The notes under the pieces: generated by a model
The model's input: the letters and a program-made list of their open reading frames with translations, nothing else
What the model was told of the DNA's origin: nothing
Database searches by the model: none
In this document: one piece after another, positions 38,783 through 50,024 of the stretch
Layout of the letters: each line of letters begins with the position of its first letter
Position numbering within the stretch: the first letter of the stretch is position 1
Assembly (NCBI RefSeq): GCF_004330295.1
Contig: NZ_SJOJ01000011.1
Location: forward strand, 114,528 to 178,527
Length of the DNA: 64,000 bases
Direction of reading: 5' to 3'
Source of the DNA: Rahnella victoriana
GTDB lineage: Bacteria; Pseudomonadota; Gammaproteobacteria; Enterobacterales; Enterobacteriaceae
Made by a program: the position numbers and the translations under genes

Positions 38783-39520
38783 TTAGCTGGAAGAATTGTC
38801 AGAAGGTGAAACAGGCTTTTTAACCTGAAACTGGCGGAACAGTTCGCGGCTTTTCAGGGGCTTGCCGCCAAGGTAAGGTTTCAGCGCCATGCGGGTAAAA
38901 CGTTTTGCGGCGCGCAACGTCGCAACATCCGGAAAATCACGGCTGGCCAGCGCTTTTAAATCCCGCCCCGTAAAGCTGGAATTATCAATCACCAGACTGG
39001 CGATAAAGCCTTTTTCTTCACGGTACCGGTAAGTCATGGTGTCGCTGACTTCTTCACCGCTGCCCGCGCAATGCAGAAAATCCACGCCATAGCCCAGATG
39101 ATGCAACAAAGAAAGCTCGAACTGGCGCAACGCATACTCCGGAGAGCCGCTGGCACCCGCCAGATTTTGCAGACAATTGAGGTAATCGAAGAACAGGGAA
39201 GAGTAATTCGCTTCCTGCTCAAGAACCCGGGAAACGAGTTCGTTGACGTACAGGCCGCTGTAAAGCATCAGACCCGACAGAGGAAGGGCGAGAGAGACAG
39301 GTTCGGCATTGCGCAGGGTTTTCACTTCTCCCCGCCCGCTCCAGCGAACCAGTAAAGGCGTAAAAGGCTGCAGGCAGCCTTTCAGATTGGACCGGCGGCC
39401 ACGCGCACCTTTAGCCAGTATGCGTACCCGCCCTTGTCCCTCAGTGAATAAATCCAGCATCAGGCTGGTTTCACTGTAAGGTCGCCCATGCAAAACAAAT
39501 GCGCGTTGCCAGCCTTCCAT
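38783..39520 (-). CDS. recO: DNA repair protein RecO
   Basis: RecFOR mediator that loads RecA on SSB-coated DNA. It has 245 aa. The N-terminal OB fold has [27 protein letters not shown]. The helical part has [21 protein letters not shown] and [12 protein letters not shown]. It follows era by 11 bp. The C-terminal tail is rich in Ser. Confidence 0.95.
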   Translation of the reverse strand: MEGWQRAFVLHGRPYSETSLMLDLFTEGQGRVRILAKGARGRRSNLKGCLQPFTPLLVRWSGRGEVKTLRNAEPVSLALPLSGLMLYSGLYVNELVSRVLEQEANYSSLFFDYLNCLQNLAGASGSPEYALRQFELSLLHHLGYGVDFLHCAGSGEEVSDTMTYRYREEKGFIASLVIDNSSFTGRDLKALASRDFPDVATLRAAKRFTRMALKPYLGGKPLKSRELFRQFQVKKPVSPSDNSSS

Positions 39521-39531
39521 AGGCGCGGACC

Positions 39532-41117
<1,586 letters not shown>

Positions 41118-41207
41118 TTACCAATAGATCAAGAATGCGTCAAAAACTTCAGCATACGGAACAGGCCTGCTTCGCCCTAAGCCAATCCAAAGCTGTTTCG
41201 TTTGCAG

Positions 41208-41255
41208 TGGCTCCCTCTGTGCGTTTTAAATTTAGATTTAAAATCAGGGGAGCCA
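41208..41255 (-). promoter_or_regulatory. Long hairpin in the rnc leader, candidate RNase III autoregulatory site (rncO-like)
   Basis: In the 211-bp lepB-rnc gap, TGGCTCCC (41208-41215) pairs with GGGAGCCA (41248-41255). Inside it, CTG/CAG and TTTTAAAT / ATTTAAAA (41224-41231 and 41236-41243) also pair. Together they make an interrupted stem of about 19 bp capped by four bases. E. coli RNase III is known to cleave a stem-loop in its own leader to limit expression. This structure is in the matching place, but cleavage is inferred. Confidence 0.5.
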
Positions 41256-41325
41256 ACTTTTATCGCCCGAAAGGATATTCTACAACGAGTGGAAATATAA
41301 TGCTGCGCTAATAGCCACCATTAAA

Positions 41326-42303
41326 TTAATGAATTCCACCGATACGGCTTAAACGAACACCGGTAGGCCATTCACCTTCCTGTTTTTTAAAGCTCATCCA
41401 GATAGCAGAGGCTTTACCGACTAAATTCTGTTCCGGAACAAAGCCCCAATAACGGCTGTCAGCGCTGTTATCACGGTTATCGCCCATCATGAAATAGTGC
41501 CCTGCTGGCACGACCCATGTTCCCAGCGGCTGACCCGGTTGCTGATAATAAGCACCCAGTTGGTCACGCGCACCCGGTACCGTCAAAATACGGTGTGTCA
41601 CGTTGCCCAATGTTTCATTGCGCTGAACCAGACGGACACCGTCCTGCGGCACATTGCTGGTTGGTGGCGTTTCAAAGAAACCGCTGCTGGCTTCACCACC
41701 GGTAGACTGACCAAACGTCTGCACGAAATCGCTGGCCACACCGGTGTCATACGTCACCGCTAAAGCCGTATTGCAATTTTTACCGCTTTCACAGGCTGGC
41801 TGAACCGTGACCTGTTTGCTGAACGGATCATACGTCACGCGGTCACCCGGCAAGCCGACCAGACGTTTAATATAGTCCACGCTCGGATTCTGGGGATATT
41901 TAAATACCACCACATCGCCACGCTTAGGCTCACCCGTTGGGATCAGCTTGGTCTGAGTAATAGGATCTTTCAGGCCATAAGCATATTTCTCAACCACGAT
42001 GAAATCGCCAATCAGCAAGGTTGGCATCATGGAGCCGGACGGGATCTGGAAAGGTTCATAAATAAATGAACGCACCACAAACACGACTAACAATACCGGG
42101 AATACCGATGCACAGGTTTCCACCCAGCCCGGCTGCTTTGCCACTTTACTCAGTGTTGAATCGTCAACGGCGCCGCCCGTTTCAGCCTTAATTTTGGCAA
42201 TTTTCGCCCGGCGTGCAGGTGCCAGCTTGAAACGATCAAGGCACCAGATAATCCCTGACACCAGCGTTGCAACCGCCAGAATCAGGGCAAACATGTTAGC
42301 CAT
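41326..42303 (-). CDS. lepB: Signal peptidase I LepB
   Basis: Inner-membrane enzyme that removes Sec and Tat signal peptides. It has 325 aa. Two N-terminal membrane segments (residues 4-22 and about 62-78) bracket a basic cytoplasmic loop. The catalytic Ser91 lies in IPSGSMMPTLL, the Lys146 in YIKRLVGLPGDRV, and the box GDNRDNSADSRYWGFVP follows. It lies 28 bp after lepA, in the lepA-lepB-rnc order of E. coli. Confidence 0.96.
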   Translation of the reverse strand: MANMFALILAVATLVSGIIWCLDRFKLAPARRAKIAKIKAETGGAVDDSTLSKVAKQPGWVETCASVFPVLLVVFVVRSFIYEPFQIPSGSMMPTLLIGDFIVVEKYAYGLKDPITQTKLIPTGEPKRGDVVVFKYPQNPSVDYIKRLVGLPGDRVTYDPFSKQVTVQPACESGKNCNTALAVTYDTGVASDFVQTFGQSTGGEASSGFFETPPTSNVPQDGVRLVQRNETLGNVTHRILTVPGARDQLGAYYQQPGQPLGTWVVPAGHYFMMGDNRDNSADSRYWGFVPEQNLVGKASAIWMSFKKQEGEWPTGVRLSRIGGIH

Positions 42304-42331
42304 GCATACTCCCTACGACTCAATTAAGGAT

Positions 42332-44131
42332 TTACTTGCTGTCTTTGCCCACGTGAAGAATGGCCAGGAACGCTTCCTGTGGTAACTCGACGTTACCCAC
42401 TTGTTTCATGCGCTTCTTACCATCTTTCTGTTTCTGCAAGAGTTTCTTCTTACGGCTGACGTCGCCGCCATAACATTTGGCGAGAACGTTTTTACGCAAT
42501 TGCTTCACAGTGGAACGGGCAATGATGTGAGCACCAATTGCCGCCTGAATAGCAATGTCGAACTGCTGACGCGGGATCAGTTCCTGCATCTTCTCAACCA
42601 GCTGGCGTCCACGGAACTGTGAATTGCCACGGTGAGTGATCAGCGCCAATGCATCCACACGGTCGCCGTTGATTAGAACATCAACACGCACCATGTCAGA
42701 AGCCTGAAAACGTTTGAAATTGTAATCAAGCGACGCATAACCGCGCGAGGTTGACTTCAGACGGTCGAAGAAATCGAGCACCACTTCCGCCATTGGAATT
42801 TCATACGTCAGCGCAACCTGGTTACCGTGATAAACCATGTTGGTCTGAACGCCACGCTTCTCAATACACAGGGTGATCACGCTGCCGAGGTATTCCTGCG
42901 GCATCAGCATATGACACTCAGCGATCGGTTCGCGCAGTTCCAGAATGTTGTTCAGGGCTGGCAGTTTGGACGGGCTGTCGACATAGATGGTTTCATTGCC
43001 CGTCGTCAGCACTTCATACACTACCGTTGGCGCCGTGGTGATCAGATCCAGATCGTATTCACGTTCCAGACGTTCCTGAATGATTTCCATGTGCAACAGA
43101 CCCAGGAAGCCACAACGGAAGCCGAAGCCCAGCGCGGTAGAACTTTCTGGTTCGTAGAACAGGGAAGCATCGTTAAGGCTCAGTTTGCCTAATGCATCAC
43201 GGAAGTTTTCATAGTCATCAGAGCTGACCGGGAACAAACCGGCGTAGACCTGTGGTTTAACTTTCTTAAAGCCAGGCAACGCTTTTTCAGCAGGCTGACG
43301 CGCTAACGTCAGCGTATCGCCGACCGGTGCGCCCAGAATGTCTTTAATCGCACAAACCAGCCAGCCTACTTCGCCGCAGTTCAGGATATCGCGATCGACA
43401 CGTTTAGGCGTGAAAATACCCAGACGATCGGCGTTATACACCTGTCCGGTACTCATCACTTTTATTTTGTCGCCCTTTCTCATGGTACCGTTTTTGATAC
43501 GCACCAGAGAAACCACGCCAAGATAGTTATCGAACCAGGAGTCGATGATCAATGCCTGAAGCGGGGCTTCAGGATCACCTTCCGGCGGTGGCACATCACG
43601 CACCAGGCGCTCGAGGACTTCAGGCACACCGACACCGGTTTTCGCGGAACAGCGAACGGCATCCGTCGCATCAATACCCACGATGTCTTCGATTTCCTGT
43701 GCAGCGCGATCAGGATCGGCGGCAGGCAGGTCGATTTTGTTCAGAACCGGAACAACTTCCAGATCCATTTCCATCGCGGTATAGCAGTTCGCCAGCGTCT
43801 GTGCTTCTACGCCCTGACCTGCATCCACGACCAGCAACGCGCCTTCACAAGCTGCGAGAGAACGGGAAACTTCATAGGAGAAGTCGACGTGACCCGGCGT
43901 ATCGATAAAGTTGAGATGGTAAACCTGACCATCTTTCGCTTTGTAATCGAGCGTAACGCTTTGCGCTTTGATCGTGATGCCGCGCTCACGTTCCAGATCC
44001 ATTGAATCGAGGACCTGCGCTTCCATTTCACGGTCGGATAAGCCGCCGCAAATTTGAATAATACGGTCTGACAGCGTCGACTTACCGTGGTCAATGTGGG
44101 CAATAATGGAGAAATTTCGTATATGCTTCAT
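42332..44131 (-). CDS. lepA: Elongation factor 4 (LepA)
   Basis: Translational GTPase acting in initiation or back-translocation. It has 599 aa, as in E. coli. G1 is [10 protein letters not shown]3 is DTPGHVDF, and G4 is [10 protein letters not shown]. The LepA-specific C-terminal domain ends in [16 protein letters not shown] chose the ATG at 44131 ([16 protein letters not shown]). The frame is open for 37 more codons upstream, but these have no family match. Confidence 0.97.
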   Translation of the reverse strand: MKHIRNFSIIAHIDHGKSTLSDRIIQICGGLSDREMEAQVLDSMDLERERGITIKAQSVTLDYKAKDGQVYHLNFIDTPGHVDFSYEVSRSLAACEGALLVVDAGQGVEAQTLANCYTAMEMDLEVVPVLNKIDLPAADPDRAAQEIEDIVGIDATDAVRCSAKTGVGVPEVLERLVRDVPPPEGDPEAPLQALIIDSWFDNYLGVVSLVRIKNGTMRKGDKIKVMSTGQVYNADRLGIFTPKRVDRDILNCGEVGWLVCAIKDILGAPVGDTLTLARQPAEKALPGFKKVKPQVYAGLFPVSSDDYENFRDALGKLSLNDASLFYEPESSTALGFGFRCGFLGLLHMEIIQERLEREYDLDLITTAPTVVYEVLTTGNETIYVDSPSKLPALNNILELREPIAECHMLMPQEYLGSVITLCIEKRGVQTNMVYHGNQVALTYEIPMAEVVLDFFDRLKSTSRGYASLDYNFKRFQASDMVRVDVLINGDRVDALALITHRGNSQFRGRQLVEKMQELIPRQQFDIAIQAAIGAHIIARSTVKQLRKNVLAKCYGGDVSRKKKLLQKQKDGKKRMKQVGNVELPQEAFLAILHVGKDSK

Positions 44132-44555
44132 TATAAAAGTTTTTCTACCTTGGTATTTCTGAATCATTCGCCATGAACATACAGCGACGGTTTGTAGGTT
44201 GGCTGTCTTTCGCCTAAGTCGCAGCATTCTACATGCCAGCACCGTGAAAACCTAGTCTCGGCAGATGCTAACTCCAGATTATGCGAGCTTTCACGAGACG
44301 AAATCCTTCCGTTTTCATTTGTTTTCATCATCGGTGCGTGCCGTCGCCCCTTTTCGGGACATCAGGAAAGTATTTTATGTGTCTGCTTCCCGCGCACCGT
44401 TTTAGGAAAATACCCATTTACAGAAAGCGACTCTGAATCTTAATATATTGTTATAAAAGAAATTACATAATTTCACACTCATAAAGCTCTCATTAAACTT
44501 CTTCCTTAAATATCTTTTTTTCTTTTTAATTCAATCCGGTCACAAGGTTATCAAT
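44132..44555. other. Intergenic stretch with divergent promoters of lepA and a membrane protein gene
   Basis: 424 bp between divergently transcribed genes. The right half (about 44430-44550) is strongly AT-rich and probably holds the promoter of the 272-aa protein. I see no RNA structure, repeat or short gene that I can support here. Confidence 0.5.
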
Positions 44556-45374
44556 ATGATCAATGAAGGGCGGCTGCTCAGTCAGCATGGCTTTGCCAAA
44601 GCCAACTCTTGGATCACTCTGGTCCTGTCGGTTCTTTTACTGATTGGCGGCGCGGTGCAAATTGCATTCCTGCTGGCTTTTGGCCATACCGCAGAAGGGC
44701 TGCACAGCGTGATTCTGTCTGCTCTGCTCAGTATTGCACTTGGTGTGGTTCTCATCATGCTGAGGCGTATTATCAGGCCAAATCAATTCTATCAGCTTCA
44801 TGAAAACGGTATTTTAGTTATAAGCCAGACGGATCAAAAAAACCGTTTCATCCCTTTTGAACGGATTATGGATATATATCGTTTCAGAACCGGGAAATAC
44901 ACGCGACGTATTTTAAATACCATGACGTTCCGTGAGGAAAATAGCAAAGTCTGGCATCGCATCACGCCTGACATCGCCAATTCTGAAAGACTGATCGAGG
45001 TGATTAAGAACGAACAGCTGATGTTCCGCGGCCCATGGGCATTAAATACCCTGGCGCAAGGTGGGGATATTTTATTTACTAAACTCGACAACTCACATTG
45101 CGGTTTGAAACGGTTTATCGGTGCCAACCTGCTGGCCGGACATGAAAAAAGGATCCGTCTGAGCGCCCTGATGCTGACTACGGATGAAGGCAAAACTGTG
45201 CCTGTTGAGGATATCCAGTTTATTAGTGGCGGCAGTAACAGTCCGCTGATCAGGCTGCTGGACAAGCATGGTCGTATCCTGTTTTCTGTGGCTTATACGT
45301 CACTCTCAAGCGCAGATCTCTTCATCGCGCTGATCGAACATATGATCCAGAACCGGATACCGGTCAGAAACTAA
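44556..45374 (+). CDS. Unrecognised two-helix membrane protein with cytoplasmic domain
   Basis: 272 aa, no family recognised. Two hydrophobic helices near residues 18-42 and 48-70 are joined by a short loop (FGHTAEGLHS). Then RRIIRPNQFYQLHENGILVISQTDQKNRFIPFERIMDIYRFRTGKY follows, a pattern that resembles PH-like domains of YdbS/YhfA-type or DUF membrane proteins. The fold is only a guess. The rest is soluble with mixed strands and helices. The gene is oriented against both neighbours, between lepA and rseC, and E. coli has nothing here. The upstream ribosome site (CAAGG) is modest. Confidence 0.65.
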   Translation: MINEGRLLSQHGFAKANSWITLVLSVLLLIGGAVQIAFLLAFGHTAEGLHSVILSALLSIALGVVLIMLRRIIRPNQFYQLHENGILVISQTDQKNRFIPFERIMDIYRFRTGKYTRRILNTMTFREENSKVWHRITPDIANSERLIEVIKNEQLMFRGPWALNTLAQGGDILFTKLDNSHCGLKRFIGANLLAGHEKRIRLSALMLTTDEGKTVPVEDIQFISGGSNSPLIRLLDKHGRILFSVAYTSLSSADLFIALIEHMIQNRIPVRN

Positions 45375-45405
45375 AAATGCCACCGGTTTCAGAAACACGG
45401 TGGCA
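45373..45405 (-). terminator. Terminator of the rpoE-rseABC operon
   Basis: TGCCACCG (45378-45385) pairs with CGGTGGCA (45398-45405), and GTTTC pairs with GAAAC inside it. On the minus strand TTTTTAG follows. It lies 28 bp past the rseC stop and overlaps the end of the converging 272-aa gene. Confidence 0.75.
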
Positions 45406-45432
45406 CATTGGCATGTTGCGGTTTGAGAAATA

Positions 45433-45909
45433 TCAGGAAGGAAGTTTGCTGTCTGAGGCGTACCGGAAGGCATCGGGAGGTAATCCGACCTGTAAGATGA
45501 CAGGTTGATATCCGGCCTTTCCGTCCACTTTCGCCGCCAGTGCTTTGGCAATCAGAAAACCTAATCCACCACCCAGCACGGCACCAATCACTGCGTACAT
45601 GTCTGCTTTCAGCAGTGCCTGCAGTATTCCGCCGCCCGCGATCACACCGAATAACGGCGTCATGTAAACCAGAAATGCTGAACGCAGCAGGCTGCCTTCC
45701 TGTATCCCCAGTTCAACTTTCTGACCCGGTGCAAGAGGTTCGTTGATGCTGACCTGGAGATTATGTTCGGTCTGCGGCCCCAGCTCGTTCAATACGCGGG
45801 CACCACAACCTGAACGGGAATGGCAGCTACTGCAACCAGCCTGCGTTTCACAACGCAGAGTCGCAATACCATCTTGCCACGACACAACCGTGGCCCATTC
45901 TTTCATCAT
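45433..45909 (-). CDS. rseC: SoxR-reducing system / sigma-E modulator RseC
   Basis: 158-aa inner-membrane protein. The N-terminal cysteine cluster is CETQAGCSSCHSRSGCGARVL, with the pattern expected for an Fe-S or redox site. Then come PLAPGQKVELGIQEGSLLRSAFLVYMTPL and a second helix, AVIGAVLGGGLGFLIAKAL. E. coli RseC mildly affects sigma-E and helps re-reduce SoxR. It is the last gene of the rpoE operon. Confidence 0.93.
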   Translation of the reverse strand: MMKEWATVVSWQDGIATLRCETQAGCSSCHSRSGCGARVLNELGPQTEHNLQVSINEPLAPGQKVELGIQEGSLLRSAFLVYMTPLFGVIAGGGILQALLKADMYAVIGAVLGGGLGFLIAKALAAKVDGKAGYQPVILQVGLPPDAFRYASDSKLPS

Positions 45910-45956
45910 GTGATCACCCTGTATTTCTTTCGCTGAGACAGTCGTTGTGAGTAATG

Positions 45957-46907
45957 CTATTTCGCTGCGAAAACAATGCTCTCTGCGATACGCTTGGCGG
46001 TTGAAGGCGGCAATTCGCCCACAACAGTAATTTCGTTGCCGTTACGTATTTCAGTCTGCACCGTTCTGCGCCCTTGCCTGATAAGTTGCTCAGAAGGGCC
46101 GTTAGTTGTGGCACTGATATTGACAGAGAAGCTGAACAATCCGTCAGTGTACAACCGTGATTCTATCGTGACTGGCATATTTGGCAAGGTTCGGCGACTG
46201 CTGGCGACTTCGGTCACCCCAGCCGGCAGCCATTTCACCTGCCAGCCAAACTTCACCTGCTCGGAAGCGGGTAAAGAAAGCACAGGTGGCAGATTGGCTT
46301 TTTCGAGATCAGCAAGCGAGGTAAGCGCCTGTTTCCCGTCATCAAAACTGATGACCCGGAACTGCTCCAGTGTTTCGCCATCGCGATCCAGCAAATCCAC
46401 GCGCATAGGTAACTTCGTCTCTTCATCAACCCAGATAACATAGCTGAATCGTGTACCATCACGCGAAACAACACGGATCACCTGGCTCAGACGATCGGCG
46501 GCACGTGCGCGCCCTACGGCGATAAAATCGTAGTATTTTGTCAGAAGAGAGAAATCACTGAACACAATGGAAGGCAGAGAATCAACGATGTGATCGCCAT
46601 CCAGCGTAAAAGGCTGCAACCCGGTCTCAAAGTAGCTGATGTCTTTTCCGCGCTGGACAATTTCACGGCGCGGTCCATCCATCAGAACCAGTTGAGCGAG
46701 TGAGGCTTGATTGGAAACGGCATGACGAAAGCGGAAGGAATCAATCCCTTGCTTCGTGATGTTGATAAAACCCATTTCATAATTCAGCGTCTGACTGGCC
46801 TTGCCCATCTCTTGCAGTAACGCCTCGGAAGTGGGATCTGCCGAGGCGATACTTGGAGTAAGCAGGCTGCCCGTTGCTAAACAAACGGCAAACCAAAATT
46901 GCTTCAT
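45957..46907 (-). CDS. rseB: Sigma-E regulatory protein RseB
   Basis: Periplasmic protein that binds RseA, shields it from DegS, and senses lipopolysaccharide. It has 316 aa. The signal peptide ends TPSIASADPTSE. MucB/RseB features are FRFRHAVSNQASLAQLVLMDGPRREIVQRG, VIWVDEETKLPMRVDLLDRDG and FSFSVNISATTNG. It overlaps the rseA stop by one base (TAATG), giving coupled translation. Confidence 0.94.
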   Translation of the reverse strand: MKQFWFAVCLATGSLLTPSIASADPTSEALLQEMGKASQTLNYEMGFINITKQGIDSFRFRHAVSNQASLAQLVLMDGPRREIVQRGKDISYFETGLQPFTLDGDHIVDSLPSIVFSDFSLLTKYYDFIAVGRARAADRLSQVIRVVSRDGTRFSYVIWVDEETKLPMRVDLLDRDGETLEQFRVISFDDGKQALTSLADLEKANLPPVLSLPASEQVKFGWQVKWLPAGVTEVASSRRTLPNMPVTIESRLYTDGLFSFSVNISATTNGPSEQLIRQGRRTVQTEIRNGNEITVVGELPPSTAKRIAESIVFAAK

Positions 46908-47554
46908 TACTGCGTTTGCGTTCCTAAAGACTGTGTACCAGGGACCTGAACAGCGGCTTGCTGAGGAGTAATCGGTTCGAGTTGAAGCTGCTCTGAATGC
47001 AAGCGACGCTGCAATTCGTAATCCTGCAACATCGCATTAATGCGCTTGCGTTGCTCTTGCACGTTTTGTTGCCCGCTGGCGGTATTGCCTTCATTCGGTA
47101 CGCCGAAGCTCACCGGAGACGCTTTACCCATCATAGGCAAGGTATTGAATGCAGGGGTTTCCGGAGAAGCACCTGTCGCATCAGGCTGATTGTAGTGCTG
47201 AACACCGACAATCACCGCCAGAGAAACACAGGCAGCAACACCAACCTGAGTCAGCTGGCTCGCCCACGGGCGCACCTTCTGCCAGAAAGGCATTTTTTGC
47301 CAGGTATGAGGCTGAGGTTGTGATTCAGTGGCTGAACCCGGAACCAGTTTAACCGGCTCATTTGCCAGCGCTGCGGCCACACGGTCTGCGATATCCAGAT
47401 GCACCACATTCCCAATATCACCGCGTAAGGTATCGCGGATCAAATGATAACTCTGCCAGTCTTGCTGAAGCTTAGGATCGGTTGATAAAGAACTTAACAG
47501 TTCAGAATCAATGGCTTCACCATCCATCAGAGCGGAAAGCTTTTCTTTCTGCAT
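46907..47554 (-). CDS. rseA: Anti-sigma-E factor RseA
   Basis: Single-pass inner-membrane anti-sigma factor, 215 aa. The cytoplasmic domain begins MQKEKLSALMDGEAIDSELL with the sigma-binding segment WQSYHLIRDTLRGD. One membrane helix, VGVAACVSLAVIVGV, lies near residues 107-121, followed by the periplasmic RseB-binding part ending in QSLGTQTQ. DegS and RseP cut it during envelope stress. It follows rpoE by 30 bp. Confidence 0.94.
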   Translation of the reverse strand: MQKEKLSALMDGEAIDSELLSSLSTDPKLQQDWQSYHLIRDTLRGDIGNVVHLDIADRVAAALANEPVKLVPGSATESQPQPHTWQKMPFWQKVRPWASQLTQVGVAACVSLAVIVGVQHYNQPDATGASPETPAFNTLPMMGKASPVSFGVPNEGNTASGQQNVQEQRKRINAMLQDYELQRRLHSEQLQLEPITPQQAAVQVPGTQSLGTQTQ

Positions 47555-47584
47555 GCCTAAGTACCCTTCCTGTGTCCGTCATCT

Positions 47585-48160
47585 CTAACGCTGGATGAGC
47601 GGTTGAACCTTGTTATCAATTGCTTCCCGGGCACGGAAAATTCGCGATCTTACCGTACCCACCGGACAATCCATGATGGAGGCTATTTCTTCGTAGCTCA
47701 ATCCATCCAACTCCCTTAAGGTGATCGCCATGCGAAGATCTTCAGGAAGTGCTTCAATAGTACGGAAAACTATCTGCCGTAACTCTTCAGACAACATTAA
47801 GTTCTCAGGGTTCGAAATTTCTTTCAGGGCACCGCCACTTTCGAAATTCTCGGCTTCGTTCGCATCAACATCACTGGATGGCGGACGACGCCCCTGAGCG
47901 ACTAAATAATTTTTCGCTGTGTTGACTGCAATACGATACAGCCAGGTGTAAAAAGCACTGTCGCCGCGGAAAGATTCCAGCGCACGATACGCTTTAATAA
48001 AGGATTCCTGAACCACATCAGGCACATCGCCTTGTGGCACATAGCGGGATACAAGGCTCGCTACCTTATGCTGGTAACGAATAACCAGTAAATTGAACGA
48101 TTTTTGATCACCTTTCTGGACCCGCTCAACCAGAACCTGATCGGCTAACTGCTCGCTCAT
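47585..48160 (-). CDS. rpoE: RNA polymerase sigma factor RpoE (sigma-E)
   Basis: ECF sigma factor of the envelope stress response, 191 aa, nearly identical to E. coli RpoE. Region 2 has VASLVSRYV, DVPDVVQESFIKAYRALESFRGDSAFYTWLYRIAVNTAKNYL. Region 4 has LPEDLRMAITLRELDGLSYEEIASIMDCPVGTVRSRIFRARE. I chose the ATG at 48160 (MSEQLADQVLVERVQKGDQK). The frame is also open for 38 codons upstream from a GTG. An overlapping leader ORF ends at this ATG in another frame. Confidence 0.97.
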   Translation of the reverse strand: MSEQLADQVLVERVQKGDQKSFNLLVIRYQHKVASLVSRYVPQGDVPDVVQESFIKAYRALESFRGDSAFYTWLYRIAVNTAKNYLVAQGRRPPSSDVDANEAENFESGGALKEISNPENLMLSEELRQIVFRTIEALPEDLRMAITLRELDGLSYEEIASIMDCPVGTVRSRIFRAREAIDNKVQPLIQR

Positions 48161-48282
48161 CCGAGGTAAAATCTCCCCAAAACTATCTCCGCGCATAAAG
48201 TCGTACTGCCAGCTTTCATCATTATATTCCTGAGCAAGTACTGCTTGGAGTTCACATGGATCATTAAGTTCCACATCGTCAT
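48157..48282 (-). CDS. rseD: Leader peptide ORF overlapping the rpoE start (RseD-like), 41 aa
   Basis: A short frame starting ATG-ACG-ATG at 48282, beginning MTMWNLMIHVNSKQYLLRN and ending FYLG. Its TGA stop overlaps the rpoE ATG (ATGA), the classic sign of coupled translation. E. coli has a described leader ORF, rseD, in this place whose translation is coupled to rpoE. Length and sequence are not strongly conserved, so this call rests mainly on position and overlap. The ribosome site at its own start is weak. Confidence 0.55.
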   Translation of the reverse strand: MTMWNLMIHVNSKQYLLRNIMMKAGSTTLCAEIVLGRFYLG

Positions 48283-48338
48283 TGTTTTTTCTATTGAAGT
48301 CTCAAGCCCGTGGCTTTTGCACGGAGGTTTAGGCTAAC

Positions 48339-49976
48339 ATGAATTTCCCTCTTCTTCTGCAAACATCATACGTTATGCAACCTTCATCTGAATTTGTTAG
48401 CGATGTATTGATAATCGGAAGTGGCGCTGCGGGCCTTTCGTTGGCTTTGCGACTAGCAGACCACTGTCATGTCACTGTTCTCAGTAAAGGCCCCCTCAAC
48501 GAAGGCTCCACGTTCTACGCACAAGGCGGTATCGCCGCAGTTTTCGACGAAGCAGACAGCATTGCCTCACACGTTGATGACACATTAATTGCCGGCGCAG
48601 GTTTATGCGATAAAGAAGCGGTTGAATTTATCGCCAGTAATGCGCGTCATTGCGTCCAGTGGTTGATCGACCAGGGCGTGCTGTTTGATACCGAAACCAA
48701 CGCCAGCTCAGAAGAGCGCTATCACCTGACTCGCGAAGGCGGTCACAGCCACCGCAGGATCCTGCATGCTGCTGATGCTACAGGTAAAGAAGTAGAGACT
48801 ACGCTGGTGGGGAAAGCAAGGGCGCACGCCAATATTTGCGTGAAAGAGCGCTATAATGCCGTTGATTTAATTACCTCAAGCAAACTCGGATTACCGGGCA
48901 CGCAACGCGTCGTGGGCGCGTATGTCTGGAACCGCGATAAAGAACATGTGGAAACCTTGCGCGCCAAAGCCGTGGTTCTGGCGACAGGCGGCGCAGCAAA
49001 GGTGTATCAGTACACCACCAACCCGGACATTTCCTCCGGTGACGGCGTGGCGATGGCGTGGCGCGCAGGCTGTCGTGTTGCCAACCTCGAATTTAACCAG
49101 TTCCATCCGACCTGCCTTTATCATCCCCAGGCACGCAACTTTCTGCTGACAGAAGCCCTGCGGGGTGAAGGCGCACTGCTCAAACGTCCGGACGGCACCC
49201 GTTTCATGCCTGATTTCGATGAACGTGGCGAACTGGCACCGCGCGATGTGGTGGCAAGAGCCATTGACCATGAAATGAAACGTCTCGGCGCGGATTGCAT
49301 GTATCTCGATATCAGCCACCGGCCACCGGAGTTCATTAAGCATCATTTCCCGATGATTGATGAAAAGCTGCAATCACTGGGGATTGATCTGACCAAAGAG
49401 CCGATCCCGATTGTGCCGGCGGCACATTACACCTGCGGCGGCGTCATGGTCGATCAGCACGGCCGCACCGATCTCGACGGGCTCTACGCTATTGGTGAAG
49501 TCAGCTACACGGGCCTGCATGGCGCAAACCGTCTGGCATCGAATTCCCTGCTGGAATGCGTGGTCTACGGCTGGTCAGCGGCCGAAGACATCATCAAGCG
49601 TCTGCCTCATGCCAGACTGGCAAAAAACATTCCGCAGTGGGATGAAAGCCGGGTGGATAATTCCGATGAGCAGGTTGTGATCCAGCATAACTGGCATGAA
49701 CTGAGGCTGTTTATGTGGGATTACGTCGGGATTGTGCGCACGACCAAACGTCTCGAACGCGCCCTGCGCCGTATCATGACCCTGCAACAGGAAATTGATG
49801 AGTATTACGCGAACTTCCGCATTTCCAACAATTTACTGGAACTGCGAAATCTGGTGCTGGTCGCCGAACTGATTGTGAGAAGTGCGCTGGAACGTAAAGA
49901 AAGTCGCGGACTGCATTTCACGCTCGATTATCCGGAATTACAGGAAAATCCGCAGCCGACGATTTTGCAGCCATAA
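48339..49976 (+). CDS. nadB: L-aspartate oxidase NadB
   Basis: Flavoenzyme that oxidises aspartate to iminoaspartate, the first step of NAD synthesis. It has 545 aa. The FAD dinucleotide fold is [20 protein letters not shown]. Then follow [36 protein letters not shown], the active-site region [19 protein letters not shown] and the FAD site [18 protein letters not shown]. The start at 48339 has GGAGG and AGG upstream. An ATG 12 codons further (MQPSSEF) aligns equally well but lacks a ribosome site. It is divergent from rpoE. Confidence 0.95.
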   Translation: MNFPLLLQTSYVMQPSSEFVSDVLIIGSGAAGLSLALRLADHCHVTVLSKGPLNEGSTFYAQGGIAAVFDEADSIASHVDDTLIAGAGLCDKEAVEFIASNARHCVQWLIDQGVLFDTETNASSEERYHLTREGGHSHRRILHAADATGKEVETTLVGKARAHANICVKERYNAVDLITSSKLGLPGTQRVVGAYVWNRDKEHVETLRAKAVVLATGGAAKVYQYTTNPDISSGDGVAMAWRAGCRVANLEFNQFHPTCLYHPQARNFLLTEALRGEGALLKRPDGTRFMPDFDERGELAPRDVVARAIDHEMKRLGADCMYLDISHRPPEFIKHHFPMIDEKLQSLGIDLTKEPIPIVPAAHYTCGGVMVDQHGRTDLDGLYAIGEVSYTGLHGANRLASNSLLECVVYGWSAAEDIIKRLPHARLAKNIPQWDESRVDNSDEQVVIQHNWHELRLFMWDYVGIVRTTKRLERALRRIMTLQQEIDEYYANFRISNNLLELRNLVLVAELIVRSALERKESRGLHFTLDYPELQENPQPTILQP

Positions 49977-49982
49977 CGCCAA

Positions 49983-50004
49983 AAAGTGCGAAGGAACGCA
50001 CTTT
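49983..50004. terminator. Terminator between nadB and trmN6
   Basis: AAAGTGCG and CGCACTTT form a perfect 8-bp stem around a 6-nt loop. On the minus strand the stem runs into TTTTTGG, which serves trmN6. The genes converge. Confidence 0.65.
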
Positions 50005-50024
50005 CACCACCGCAACACTCTCTG

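Noticed and set aside
48244..48274. Sigma-E-like promoter GGAACTT with a 16-bp spacer and TCCAA
   Set aside because: The -35 is perfect, but the -10 is poor and it lies inside the leader ORF. It may be coincidental.
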